Assembly: GCF_008033385.1 (NCBI RefSeq)
Contig: NZ_VOGY01000001.1
Location: forward strand, 248,001-312,000
Length of the DNA stretch: 64,000 nt
Reading direction: 5' to 3'
DNA from: Algibacter pacificus
GTDB lineage: Bacteria > Bacteroidota > Bacteroidia > Flavobacteriales > Flavobacteriaceae
Position numbers and translations under genes: made by a program. Position 1 is the first letter of the stretch. Every line of letters begins with the position of its first letter. Below, one piece after another: positions 8,995 to 18,384 of the stretch. The notes beneath the pieces are model-generated. The model ran no database searches, was not told the origin of the DNA, and saw nothing but the letters and a program-made list of their open reading frames with translations.

Positions 8995-9207
8995 TCATTG
9001 TTTTTGGGTGTGAGACAAAGGGTTATTTTAGGTTTTTTAAGGTCTTAATTGCTTTATATATGGACTCTTGGTATTTAATTTTTGTATTACAAAAGTAATT
9101 ATGTGTATATTTGACTAGAAATTAATTATAAATCAGAGTACACACTTTCGTACACGATTTTATTAAAATATTAGCATTTTAGTGTCAAATTCGGGGTTTT
9201 TATCAAA
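8995..9207. other. AT-rich island end, no gene seen
   Basis: No coding frame of interest. A TACACACTTTCGTACAC segment near 9140-9157 contains a repeated (T)TACAC/GTACAC motif and may be part of an integrase arm site. TTCGGG at 9190-9195 can pair with CCCGAA inside the tRNA fragment. Confidence 0.3.
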
Positions 9208-9249
9208 CTCATAACCCGAAGGTCACTGGTTCGAGTCCAGTTCCCGCTA
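9208..9249 (+). other. tRNA-Met 3' half: displaced attachment site
   Basis: The bases from CTCATAA (anticodon loop, CAT) through CCCGA, the T arm (ACTGG-TTCGAGT-CCAGT), the acceptor strand TCCCGCT and discriminator A are exactly the 3' half of an elongator-type tRNA-Met. The sequence before the anticodon loop does not supply the D arm or 5' acceptor strand, so the gene is incomplete. A terminator follows. Best read as the attR/attL of the island to the left. Confidence 0.7.
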
Positions 9250-9260
9250 CAAAGATTAGA

Positions 9261-9288
9261 AGCCTTTCAGAAATGAAAGGCTTTTTTT
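9261..9288 (+). terminator. Rho-independent terminator of the original tRNA-Met
   Basis: AGCCTTTC - AGAAAT - GAAAGGCT followed by seven T. It lies just after the tRNA-Met 3' half and marks the chromosomal side of the junction. Confidence 0.85.
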
Positions 9289-9385
9289 ATAACTTTTATT
9301 TTCTTTTTTTTTTACAAAAATCTGAAAACTATTTTAAAATTCGCACACAACTTTTGAGTTTGATCCCTTTTTAACTCAAAAAAAA

Positions 9386-9418
9386 AGCTGTCGAAAATGT
9401 GTTTTTTCAACAGCCTTT
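9386..9418 (-). terminator. Terminator of clpC
   Basis: On the minus strand GGCTGTTGAAAAA pairs with TTTTCGACAGC and is followed by a run of nine T. It sits 20-50 bases after the clpC stop. Confidence 0.75.
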
Positions 9419-9439
9419 TTTAGTTTAAAATATTAAATA

Positions 9440-11995
9440 TTAAGATTCGGCAGATTTCTCGGCCTTTTCAATAGAAATACTTAATTCTTCGGTTTTCGTA
9501 TCGAAATCGATTTTTATATGATCGCCTTCTTGTAAATGAGATGATACAATTTCTTCTGCCAAAGCATCTTCAACGTATTTTTGAATTGCTCTTTTTAAAG
9601 GTCTTGCGCCATATTGTTTATCGAAACCTTTTTCTGCTATATAATCTTTTGCTGTTTCTGTTATTGCTAGATTATAACCTAACAATTTAATTCGAACAAG
9701 CAGTTTTTCTAATTCAATATCTATAATTTTATTAATGTCTTGTTTTTCTAATGCATTAAACACGATAACATCATCAATTCTATTTAAAAATTCTGGAGCA
9801 AACGATTTTTTTAGGGCGTTTTCAATAATACTTTTAGCATTGGCATCTTCTTGTGCTTTTTGTGAGGCCGTTCCAAAGCCAATTCCTGTTCCAAAATCTT
9901 TTAATTTACGAGCCCCAATATTTGAAGTCATAATGATGATGGTGTTTCTAAAATCAATTTTTCGTCCTAAAGAATCTGTTAGATATCCGTCATCTAACAC
10001 TTGAAGTAGCATGTTGAATACATCGGGATGTGCTTTTTCAATTTCATCTAAAAGAATAACAGCGTAAGGTTTACGACGTACTTTTTCGGTAAGTTGTCCA
10101 CCTTCTTCATAACCTACATATCCCGGAGGTGCACCCACTAATCTAGAAATAGCGAATTTTTCCATGTATTCACTCATGTCTATTCTAATTAGTGATTCTT
10201 CAGAATCGAATAGCTCTCTAGATAACACTTTGGCTAATTGCGTTTTACCAACACCGGTTTGTCCTAAAAAGATAAACGATCCAATCGGTTTGTTTGGGTC
10301 TTTAAGTCCCGCACGGTTTCTCTGAATGGCTTTAACAACCTTAGAAACGGCATTATCTTGCCCGATAACTTTACCTTTTATAAGATCTGGTAATACGGCC
10401 AATTTATTAATTTCTGTTTGCGCTATACGGTTTACCGGCACACCGGTCATCATAGAAACTACATCGGCAACGTTATCTTCTGTTACAATTTCACGATTTT
10501 GCTTAGTGTCTTCTTCCCATTTTTCTTGGGCAATGGCAAGCTCTTTTTCAAGACGTTTTTCATCGTCTCTTAATTTTGCAGCTTCTTCGTATTTCTGTTT
10601 TTTAACGACAGAGTTTTTAGTTTCTCTTACTTCTTCAAGCTTTTTTTCTAACTCAATAATTTGTTTTGGAACATCTATATTGGTAATGTGTACACGAGAA
10701 CCGGCTTCATCTAAAGCATCGATAGCTTTGTCTGGTAAAAAGCGTTCGGTCATGTATCTATTGGTTAATTTTACACAGGCTGCAATGGCTTCTGGGGTAT
10801 AATCAACATTATGATGTTCTTCGTATTTTCCTTTAATATTATTTAGAATTTCAATAGTTTGTTCTACCGTAGTTGGTTCTACAATTACTTTTTGAAAACG
10901 ACGTTCTAAGGCGCCATCCTTTTCTATGTATTGTCTGTATTCGTCCAAGGTAGTGGCGCCAATACATTGTATTTCTCCTCTTGCTAAAGCGGGTTTAAAC
11001 ATGTTAGAGGCATCTAAACTTCCTGTAGCTCCACCTGCGCCAACAATGGTGTGTATTTCATCTATAAATAAAATAACATCGTCGTTTTTTTCAAGTTCGT
11101 TCATTACGGCTTTCATACGCTCCTCAAACTGTCCACGGTATTTTGTGCCTGCGACTAAACTGGCTAAATCTAAAGTTACTACTCGTTTATTAAATAATAT
11201 ACGAGATACTTTTCGTTTTACAATTCTAAGCGCCAAACCTTCGGCTATAGCCGATTTACCTACTCCAGGTTCACCAATTAAAAGTGGATTGTTTTTCTTT
11301 CTTCTACTTAGCACTTGAGAAACACGTTGTATTTCTTCTTCACGGCCCACTACGGGGTCTAATTTCCCTTCCTCGGCCATGGCTGTTAAATCGCGACCAA
11401 AGTTATCTAAAACCGGGGTTTTAGATTTTTTATTGGTTTTGGAACTTCCCGTAGGCGCGTTGAAAATATTTTCTTTTGAAGCCGAATCGTCTTCTAGGTT
11501 AGAATCGTCATCTGGAAAATCTGCTTTTGGTTCTATATAGTCATCATCGTTTGTAATCATCATCTTGAATTGTTCTTTAACATTGTCATAGTAAACCTTT
11601 AATTTATTTAAAAGCTTTGTTGTAGGGTCGTTTTCATTTCTTAAAATACAAAGCAGTAAATGCGCGGTATTTATAGATGTACTTTGAAATAATTTAGCTT
11701 CTAAAAAGGTCGTTTTTAGAGCGCGTTCTGCTTGCCGGGTAAGGTGTAGGTTTTTCTTTTGGTTAGAACCTATGGCTATATTAGGGTTTGCAGGGCTTAA
11801 TATTTCTACTTTACGCCTTAAGTGAGTTAAATCGATTTCTAGCGCGTTTAAAATGGTAATTGCTTTACCATTACCGTCACGTAAAAGTCCAAGCATAAGG
11901 TGTTCGGTTCCTATAAAATCATGACCTAAACGTAATGCTTCTTCTTTGCTGTAAGCAATAACATCTTTTACTCTTGGGGAAAAATTATCATCCAT
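9440..11995 (-). CDS. clpC: ATP-dependent Clp protease ATP-binding subunit ClpC
   Basis: 851 residues, a normal length for ClpC. It unfolds substrates and feeds them to ClpP in the cytoplasm. Domains: double Clp N domain (about 1-145), an acidic linker (DDYIEPKADFPDDDSNLEDD), first AAA+ module with Walker A GEPGVGKSA and Walker B VILFIDEIH, a middle UVR-type coiled coil (KKQKYEEAAKLRDDEKRLEKEL), second AAA+ module with GQTGVGKTQ and VILLDEIEKAH, and the C-terminal D2 domain ending with ARPLKRAIQKYVED. Chromosomal housekeeping gene, monocistronic, with its own terminator. It is divergent from gyrA across a 260-base AT-rich spacer that must hold both promoters. Confidence 0.98.
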   Translation of the reverse strand: MDDNFSPRVKDVIAYSKEEALRLGHDFIGTEHLMLGLLRDGNGKAITILNALEIDLTHLRRKVEILSPANPNIAIGSNQKKNLHLTRQAERALKTTFLEAKLFQSTSINTAHLLLCILRNENDPTTKLLNKLKVYYDNVKEQFKMMITNDDDYIEPKADFPDDDSNLEDDSASKENIFNAPTGSSKTNKKSKTPVLDNFGRDLTAMAEEGKLDPVVGREEEIQRVSQVLSRRKKNNPLLIGEPGVGKSAIAEGLALRIVKRKVSRILFNKRVVTLDLASLVAGTKYRGQFEERMKAVMNELEKNDDVILFIDEIHTIVGAGGATGSLDASNMFKPALARGEIQCIGATTLDEYRQYIEKDGALERRFQKVIVEPTTVEQTIEILNNIKGKYEEHHNVDYTPEAIAACVKLTNRYMTERFLPDKAIDALDEAGSRVHITNIDVPKQIIELEKKLEEVRETKNSVVKKQKYEEAAKLRDDEKRLEKELAIAQEKWEEDTKQNREIVTEDNVADVVSMMTGVPVNRIAQTEINKLAVLPDLIKGKVIGQDNAVSKVVKAIQRNRAGLKDPNKPIGSFIFLGQTGVGKTQLAKVLSRELFDSEESLIRIDMSEYMEKFAISRLVGAPPGYVGYEEGGQLTEKVRRKPYAVILLDEIEKAHPDVFNMLLQVLDDGYLTDSLGRKIDFRNTIIIMTSNIGARKLKDFGTGIGFGTASQKAQEDANAKSIIENALKKSFAPEFLNRIDDVIVFNALEKQDINKIIDIELEKLLVRIKLLGYNLAITETAKDYIAEKGFDKQYGARPLKRAIQKYVEDALAEEIVSSHLQEGDHIKIDFDTKTEELSISIEKAEKSAES

Positions 11996-12255
11996 ATCTT
12001 CTGTCCTTTCTGCATTAAAAATACTAAAACATTCTTACCAAAGGCAAAAACTATACCTTTTTTTGTGTGTAAAATGCTAATTGACAAAAAAAAGCATATA
12101 AATCCAAAATTTTAGAATATATATTTTTCAAAAATAAATAGATTAAGAATTGTTAATAAATACATGAAAAAATGATTGTAAAAGGCTTATTGTGACTATT
12201 GGAATTGTTATATTAGCTTGTTTTTAAAATTACATAAAACTTAATTAAAATATAT

Positions 12256-14820
12256 ATGGGAGAAGGAGAAAAACTGATACCAATTAATATTGAAGATGAG
12301 ATGAAATCGGCTTACATTGATTATTCAATGTCAGTTATTGTTTCACGTGCTTTACCAGATGTAAGAGATGGTTTAAAACCCGTACATAGACGTGTTCTTT
12401 ATGGGATGCATGAGCTAGGTATTAGATCGAATACCGCACACAAAAAATCGGCAAGAATAGTTGGGGAAGTTTTAGGAAAGTATCACCCACACGGGGATAC
12501 CTCGGTGTACGATGCAATGGTACGTATGGCTCAAGAATGGAGTTTACGTTATATGCTTGTAGACGGGCAAGGGAATTTTGGTTCTATTGATGGCGACAGT
12601 CCGGCAGCTATGCGTTATACGGAAGCACGTATGAAAAAGATATCCGAAGACATGTTGGCAGATATCGACAAGGAAACCGTAGATCATAAATTGAATTTTG
12701 ATGATACCTTACAAGAACCAACCGTACTACCAACACGTATTCCTGGTCTTTTAGTTAATGGAGCATCTGGTATTGCAGTTGGTATGGCCACTAATATGCC
12801 TCCACACAACTTAACCGAAGTGGTTAATGGTACTGTAGCTTATATTGAAAATAATGATATTGAAATTGATGAATTAATTCAGCATATTAAAGCTCCTGAT
12901 TTTCCAACTGGAGGAACTATTTATGGATATGACGGTGTTAAAGAGGCTTTTCAAACAGGGCGTGGGCGTATAGTAATTCGCGCTAAAACTAGTATCGAAG
13001 AGGTTAACGGTCGTGAATGTATTATTGTTGACGAAATTCCTTACCAAGTTAATAAGGCAGACATGATTAAGAAAACTGCCGATTTGGTTAACGATAAAAA
13101 ACTCGAAGGTATTGCGCTTATTCGTGATGAATCCGATAGAAATGGTATGCGTATCGTTTATGTTTTAAAACGTGATGCTATTCCTAATATTGTTTTAAAT
13201 AAACTGTTTAAATATACAGCATTACAGTCTTCATTTAGTGTTAATAATATTGCATTAGTTAATGGACGTCCGCAGTTACTAAATCTAAAGGAGTTAATTC
13301 ATTATTTTGTAGAACATAGACATGATGTTGTTGTTAGACGTACAACTTATGAATTACGAAAAGCCGAAGAACGTGCGCATATATTAGAAGGATTAATAAT
13401 TGCTTCGGATAATATTGATGAAGTTATAAAAATTATTCGAGCTTCTAACAATGCCGATGAAGCTCGAACAAAATTAATAGAGCGTTTTCAACTATCAGAA
13501 ATACAGGCCAAAGCTATTGTCGAGATGCGTTTGCGTCAGTTAACAGGTTTAGAGCAAGATAAATTACGTGCCGAGTATGAAGATATCATGAAAACTATTA
13601 TCGATCTTAAAGATATTCTAGCGCGTAAAGAGCGTAGAATGGATATCATTAAAGAAGAATTAATTGTAGTTCGTGATAAATATGGAGATGAACGTCGTTC
13701 AGTAATTGAATATGCAGGAGGCGATTTAAGTATCGAAGATATGATTCCTAATGAGAGTGTGGTTATTACTATTTCTCACGCGGGCTATATTAAACGTACT
13801 TCCTTAAACGAATATAAAACACAGCATAGAGGAGGAGTTGGACAAAAAGCATCAACAACCCGTAACGAAGATTTCTTAGAACATTTATTTGTTGGTACCA
13901 ACCATCAATATATGTTGTTCTTCACTCAAAAAGGAAAATGTTTCTGGATGCGTGTTTACGAAATTCCAGAAGGCAGTAAAACATCCAAAGGACGAGCCAT
14001 TCAGAATTTAATAAATATTGAGCAAGACGATAAAGTTATGGCTTTTATCTGTACGCAAGATTTAAAAGATGAAGCCTATATAAATAGTCATTACGTTATT
14101 ATGGCTACCAAAAAAGGTCAGGTTAAAAAGACCTCATTAGAGCAATATTCTCGTCCAAGAACAAACGGAATTAATGCCATTACGATTAAAGAAGACGATG
14201 TTTTATTAGAAGCTAAACTTACAACAGGCGAAAGCCAAGTCATGCTAGCATTAAAATCTGGTAAAGCGATCCGTTTTGAAGAAGCTAAAACCCGCCCAAT
14301 GGGACGTGGCGCATCTGGAGTTCGTGGTATTCGTTTACAAGATGAAGATACCGATGAAGTGATAGGAATGATTGCTGTTGATGATATGGATAGTAATGTA
14401 CTTGTAGTATCTGAAAATGGTTATGGTAAACGATCGAGCCTTGAAGATTACAGAATTACAAATCGTGGTGGAAAAGGAGTAAAAACCATTTCTATTACAG
14501 AAAAAACAGGTAATTTAGTATCCATAAAAAACGTGACAGACGAGGATGATTTAATGATTATTAATAAATCTGGTGTAGCTATTAGATTGGCTGTAGCCGA
14601 TTTAAGAGTTATGGGTAGAGCCACTCAAGGTGTTAAATTAATTAACCTTAAAGGAAATGATTCTATTGCCGCCGTAGCCAAAGTAATGCGTGAAGAAGAA
14701 GACGTTATTGTTGAAGGAGAAGAAAAAACGGATAGTATTGAAGGTCTTGAAAACGCTAAGGGTTTAGAGGGTGGCACAACTCTTGATAATAATTTGGATG
14801 ATAATAACACTGAAAATTAA
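12256..14820 (+). CDS. gyrA: DNA gyrase subunit A
   Basis: 854 residues. GyrA is the DNA-cleaving subunit of gyrase (A2B2), which introduces negative supercoils. The catalytic tyrosine is Y121 in [10 protein letters not shown]. The quinolone-resistance region reads [12 protein letters not shown] with T82, S83 and D86, so the position aligned with E. coli Ser83 is Thr. The C-terminal half contains the six-bladed beta pinwheel, including the GyrA box-like segments ([34 protein letters not shown]). The tail is acidic. It is directly followed by a TPR gene only 17 bases downstream, probably an operon. Confidence 0.98.
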   Translation: MGEGEKLIPINIEDEMKSAYIDYSMSVIVSRALPDVRDGLKPVHRRVLYGMHELGIRSNTAHKKSARIVGEVLGKYHPHGDTSVYDAMVRMAQEWSLRYMLVDGQGNFGSIDGDSPAAMRYTEARMKKISEDMLADIDKETVDHKLNFDDTLQEPTVLPTRIPGLLVNGASGIAVGMATNMPPHNLTEVVNGTVAYIENNDIEIDELIQHIKAPDFPTGGTIYGYDGVKEAFQTGRGRIVIRAKTSIEEVNGRECIIVDEIPYQVNKADMIKKTADLVNDKKLEGIALIRDESDRNGMRIVYVLKRDAIPNIVLNKLFKYTALQSSFSVNNIALVNGRPQLLNLKELIHYFVEHRHDVVVRRTTYELRKAEERAHILEGLIIASDNIDEVIKIIRASNNADEARTKLIERFQLSEIQAKAIVEMRLRQLTGLEQDKLRAEYEDIMKTIIDLKDILARKERRMDIIKEELIVVRDKYGDERRSVIEYAGGDLSIEDMIPNESVVITISHAGYIKRTSLNEYKTQHRGGVGQKASTTRNEDFLEHLFVGTNHQYMLFFTQKGKCFWMRVYEIPEGSKTSKGRAIQNLINIEQDDKVMAFICTQDLKDEAYINSHYVIMATKKGQVKKTSLEQYSRPRTNGINAITIKEDDVLLEAKLTTGESQVMLALKSGKAIRFEEAKTRPMGRGASGVRGIRLQDEDTDEVIGMIAVDDMDSNVLVVSENGYGKRSSLEDYRITNRGGKGVKTISITEKTGNLVSIKNVTDEDDLMIINKSGVAIRLAVADLRVMGRATQGVKLINLKGNDSIAAVAKVMREEEDVIVEGEEKTDSIEGLENAKGLEGGTTLDNNLDDNNTEN

Positions 14821-14836
14821 ACTTAATATTTTTAAA

Positions 14837-16087
14837 ATGAAAAAACAATTAATCATAGCTTTAGCCATTTCAATGGGTGCATTTTCATTTGCACAAAAAA
14901 AAGAATTGAGAGCCATAGAAAAAGCTATTAAATCGGAGAAATTTACAGAAGCTAAAGCAGCGGCAACAACTGCTGAAAGTCTTTTAGGGGTAATGGATGA
15001 TAAATCTAAAGCAAAGTACTACTATTTATTAGGTCAAGCACTTTATGCAAATGGTAAAGGTACAGATACTGAGGTGGCCTCAGCCTTAGAAAATTTTAAT
15101 AAAGCAGAAGGAGTTTATGCTTCAGAAGTGGCTAATTTAAAGCAAACTATAACTAATAATTTATTAACAAAAGCTAATGCTGCTTACGAAAAACAAGATT
15201 TTTCTACCGCTTCTAAATATTTTGAAAACTCTTATAGAGTAAAGGAAAAAGATACACTTTACTTATACTATGCAGCAGCAACAGCTGTAAATGTGCAAGA
15301 GTATGATAGGGCGTTAGTTTTATATGATGAATTAAAGAATTTAGGCTACACAGGTATACAAAAGCAATATTTTGCAACTAATGTAGAAACTGGAAAAGAA
15401 GAGCTATTAGATAAAAATACGCGCGACCTTTATGTGAAAGCTAAAAGCCATACCAATCCCGGTGAACGTTTAACGGAATCTAAAATGCCAGAAATTGTTA
15501 AAAATATGGCACTTATTTATGTGAGCCAAGGAAATGATGAAAAGGCTATTAAAGCCCTTAAGGAAGCAAGAGCTGAAAACCCTACCGACATTAATTTAAT
15601 TTTATCTGAAGCTAATGCTCACTATAAAATGGGGAATGTTAAGGAATTTGAAGCGTTATTAAGTGAAGCTGTAGAATTAGATCCAGTAAATCCTGAGTTA
15701 CAATATAATTTAGGGGTTATTGCTGCAGAATCTGGGCAACCAGAAAAAGCAAAAGCTTATTATGAAAAAGCTATAGAGTTAGATCCAGAATATATTAATG
15801 CCTATATTAATATTTCTGCACTTGTGCTTGCTAAAGAAGAGCCAATTATTACAGAAATGAATGGTTTAGGAAGTAGCAAAAAAGATGATTTACGTTACGA
15901 TGAACTAAGAGAAGAGCGTCAAAACCTATATAAGGAGGCTGTTCCTTATTTAGCAAAAGCACTAGAAATTGATGCAGAAAATTTAAGTGCCGCTAAAACC
16001 TTAATGAATATTTATAGCATTTTAGGTGATACAGAAAATGCAAAAAGTTTAAAAGCCAAAGTTGAAGCTTTAGAAGCAGCTCAATAA
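14837..16087 (+). CDS. Exported tetratricopeptide-repeat protein
   Basis: I place the start at the ATG 17 bases after the gyrA stop because it opens a standard signal peptide (KKQLIIALAISMGAFSFAQ); an upstream in-frame ATG inside gyrA would spoil it. The mature protein (about 395 residues) is helical with several TPR motifs, clearest near residues 255-345 (LGVIAAESGQPEKAKAYYEKAIELDPEYINAY). TPR proteins mediate protein-protein contacts in the periplasm. Partners are unknown. It probably shares the gyrA transcript and ends at a strong terminator. Confidence 0.9.
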   Translation: MKKQLIIALAISMGAFSFAQKKELRAIEKAIKSEKFTEAKAAATTAESLLGVMDDKSKAKYYYLLGQALYANGKGTDTEVASALENFNKAEGVYASEVANLKQTITNNLLTKANAAYEKQDFSTASKYFENSYRVKEKDTLYLYYAAATAVNVQEYDRALVLYDELKNLGYTGIQKQYFATNVETGKEELLDKNTRDLYVKAKSHTNPGERLTESKMPEIVKNMALIYVSQGNDEKAIKALKEARAENPTDINLILSEANAHYKMGNVKEFEALLSEAVELDPVNPELQYNLGVIAAESGQPEKAKAYYEKAIELDPEYINAYINISALVLAKEEPIITEMNGLGSSKKDDLRYDELREERQNLYKEAVPYLAKALEIDAENLSAAKTLMNIYSILGDTENAKSLKAKVEALEAAQ

Positions 16088-16110
16088 GATTGTATTAAAG
16101 CAAAAAAAAA

Positions 16111-16135
16111 GGTCGCAATTTGCGACCTTTTTTTT
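16111..16135. terminator. Bidirectional terminator
   Basis: GGTCGCAATTGCGACC-type perfect stem (16111-16126) flanked by A-tract and T-tract. It serves the TPR gene on the plus strand and the convergent NlpC/P60 gene on the minus strand. Confidence 0.88.
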
Positions 16136-16158
16136 GTTCTAAAATCTTATATAAAATA

Positions 16159-16908
16159 TTAAATTATTTTTTTAATTACCCGTAATTTGTGGGTGTGTTT
16201 TTTTCGGTCTACATTATATATTCCAGAATGATCTAGACGATCTATTCTAACTTTTCCATGTGCATGAATAATATAATTGTCATCCATAATTAAGCCAACA
16301 TGTGTGATAAGTCCTTCACTATTATCAAAAAAAGCTAGATCTCCCGGCTCACTTTCTTCTATAAAACTTAGTGCTTCTCCTTGAGTAGCTTGTTGCGATG
16401 CATCACGAAGTAATTTGTAGCCATTTAGTTTATATACCATTTGGGTAAATCCAGAGCAATCAATACCAAAAGGCGTTTTTCCTCCCCATAGATAAGGCGT
16501 ATTTAAATAGGTAAAAGCAGTTTGTATAATTTGAGATTTAGGGCGTTTTCCATAAATTAAGTCGCCGTCATAATGATGGTTTAAAAGTGGTAATCCATTT
16601 AAGGTAGAACCAAAAACAACAGGGTAGAGCTGTTCATTTTCATCTTGAATAAACTCAACTAAATCACCAGAAAGTTGAGGCGGTTGTTTGTTTAAAGTAC
16701 GGTATTGTTCTTCACTAATTTCAATATATTGTTTGTTGTCTATCCAACCCTCATAAGAGTCAAAGGCTATTCTTATTTTACTCCAATTTTTGCGTTGTTC
16801 TAAAATTTTAAATAAATCGCCATAGATAACCTGAGAAACTAACTCACTAGCATCTGTAGGTTCAAATCTTAGAGGCACAATGCTTAAATTACAAATTCCG
16901 TATTGCAT
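16159..16908 (-). CDS. C40 (NlpC/P60) family peptidoglycan peptidase with SH3-like domains
   Basis: 249 residues. NlpC/P60 enzymes cut D-Glu to diamino acid bonds in cell-wall peptides. The catalytic Cys is C151 in FGIDCSGFTQM, with His203 (ITHVGLI) and a third residue His215 (IIHAHG). Residues 1-70 and 75-115 are SH3-like domains of the kind that precede NlpC in Bacteroidota. No signal peptide is seen, so export route is unclear; many relatives in this phylum look the same. The gene stands alone between the terminator and the thiolase gene, transcribed in the same direction as the thiolase with a 100-base gap. Confidence 0.92.
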   Translation of the reverse strand: MQYGICNLSIVPLRFEPTDASELVSQVIYGDLFKILEQRKNWSKIRIAFDSYEGWIDNKQYIEISEEQYRTLNKQPPQLSGDLVEFIQDENEQLYPVVFGSTLNGLPLLNHHYDGDLIYGKRPKSQIIQTAFTYLNTPYLWGGKTPFGIDCSGFTQMVYKLNGYKLLRDASQQATQGEALSFIEESEPGDLAFFDNSEGLITHVGLIMDDNYIIHAHGKVRIDRLDHSGIYNVDRKKHTHKLRVIKKII

Positions 16909-17008
16909 TAATAAATTATCGTTGTTTAATAATTCAAATAAAACGTATTGTATTCAAATTATTAATATGGTTATTTCTAACTTTTTTGTTATAATTAAGT
17001 TGTTAATT

Positions 17009-18187
17009 CTAAGGACGTTCAATAATTACAGCCGATGCGCCACCACCTCCATTACAAATGGCTGCCGCACCAATTTTGGCCTTATTTTGTTCTAATACAT
17101 TTAATAATGTAATTAAAATTCTAACGCCCGAACACCCTAATGGATGTCCTAGAGAAACCGCTCCACCATTTACATTAACATTCTTATCGGTAAGTCCTAA
17201 AATTTTCATATTAGCTAAGCTAACAACCGAAAAAGCTTCGTTAAACTCAAAGAAATCTACATCATCAAGTTCTAAATTGGCCTTTTTTAAAGCTTTAGGT
17301 AATGCTTTTGCTGGAGCTGTTGTAAACCAATCTGGCTCGTGGGCTGCATCTGCATAACTTTTTATAGTGGCTATTACGTTTAGTCCAAGTGCTTTTGCTT
17401 TATCTTTACTCATTAAAACCATTGCTCCGGCACCATCATTTATGGTTGAAGCATTGGCAGCAGTAACTGTACCATCTTTACTAAACGCTGGACGTAATTT
17501 CGGGATTTTATCCATTTTTACGTTGGTAAACTCTTCATCTTTAGAAAAAATAAGAGGTTCGCCACGACGCTGAGGCACGGTAACAGGAACAACTTCATTA
17601 TCAAACTTTCCAGTTTCCCAAGCCGCTGCAGAACGCTTATAGGATTGTATAGCGTAAGCGTCTTGTTCTTCGCGTGTAAATTCATATTTACTAGCGCAAG
17701 CATCGGCACAAATACCCATAGCCTTTTCATTGTAAGCATCTACTAAACCATCTTTTTGTAAACCATCGATTAATGTGGCGGAACCAAATTTAGTTCCTGT
17801 TCTAGCATGTAAATAATGAGGAATTAAACTCATATTTTCCATACCACCAGCCACAATAATTTCCGCATCACCAAGCGCTATACTTTGGGCAGCTTGCATA
17901 ACGGCTTTCATTCCCGAAGCACATACTTTGTTTATCGTGGTGCAGGGTACTGTATTAGGGATACCTGCATATATGGCAGCCTGCCGAGCAGGAGCTTGAC
18001 CGGTACCTGCTTGTACCACATTACCCATTAAAACTTCATCAACCCATTTAGGATTTAAATCAATTTTATTTAAAGCAGCTCGAATGGCAATAGCTCCTAA
18101 TTGCGGGGCGGCAATGGTTGACAAGCTTCCTAAAAAACTCCCTATTGGGGTTCTTGCAGCAGAAACTATAACGACTTCTTTGCTCAT
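17009..18187 (-). CDS. Acetyl-CoA C-acyltransferase (thiolase)
   Basis: 392 residues, the standard length for a type II thiolase. It joins or cleaves acyl-CoA with acetyl-CoA. The nucleophilic Cys is C89 in INKVCASGMKAV; the GHP motif (VSLGHPLGCSG) and the C-terminal CNGGGGAS loop with the second Cys complete the active site. Whether it works in beta-oxidation or acetoacetyl-CoA formation cannot be told from sequence. Core gene, monocistronic by appearance, divergent from the 7TM-HD gene. Confidence 0.95.
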   Translation of the reverse strand: MSKEVVIVSAARTPIGSFLGSLSTIAAPQLGAIAIRAALNKIDLNPKWVDEVLMGNVVQAGTGQAPARQAAIYAGIPNTVPCTTINKVCASGMKAVMQAAQSIALGDAEIIVAGGMENMSLIPHYLHARTGTKFGSATLIDGLQKDGLVDAYNEKAMGICADACASKYEFTREEQDAYAIQSYKRSAAAWETGKFDNEVVPVTVPQRRGEPLIFSKDEEFTNVKMDKIPKLRPAFSKDGTVTAANASTINDGAGAMVLMSKDKAKALGLNVIATIKSYADAAHEPDWFTTAPAKALPKALKKANLELDDVDFFEFNEAFSVVSLANMKILGLTDKNVNVNGGAVSLGHPLGCSGVRILITLLNVLEQNKAKIGAAAICNGGGGASAVIIERP

Positions 18188-18384
18188 AATGGTTTTTTAT
18201 GGTTTAGTTTTGAACACGATTTAGTTTAATCTTTAAAAGATACTCATTGCGAAAATAACGATTTTTTTAATAATATATCTAGATGAGTTCATTATAAAAC
18301 GTGGTGAAAGGCTAATAATTTATTACATTTGGAAAACAAATTATTAGCTAAATTTTAATTTATATTTAGTTAAAAAAACGGCAT

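Larger units (their letters stand above)
1..9250. mobile_element. Right end of a genomic island in tRNA-Met (partial)
   Basis: The stretch from the window start to about 9207 carries accessory genes only (restriction S subunit, AbiV-like, Fic, hypothetical proteins). It stops at a 3' half tRNA-Met (9208-9249) that is followed directly by a terminator and then by core genes. Integration into a tRNA 3' half rebuilds the tRNA at one end and leaves the displaced 3' half at the other; this is the displaced copy. The intact tRNA-Met and the integrase would lie upstream of the window. The boundary is seen; integration is inferred. Confidence 0.6.

Noticed and set aside
9735-11318. Long plus-strand frames opposite clpC
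   Set aside because: They are antisense shadows of a conserved gene with no family resemblance or start signals.
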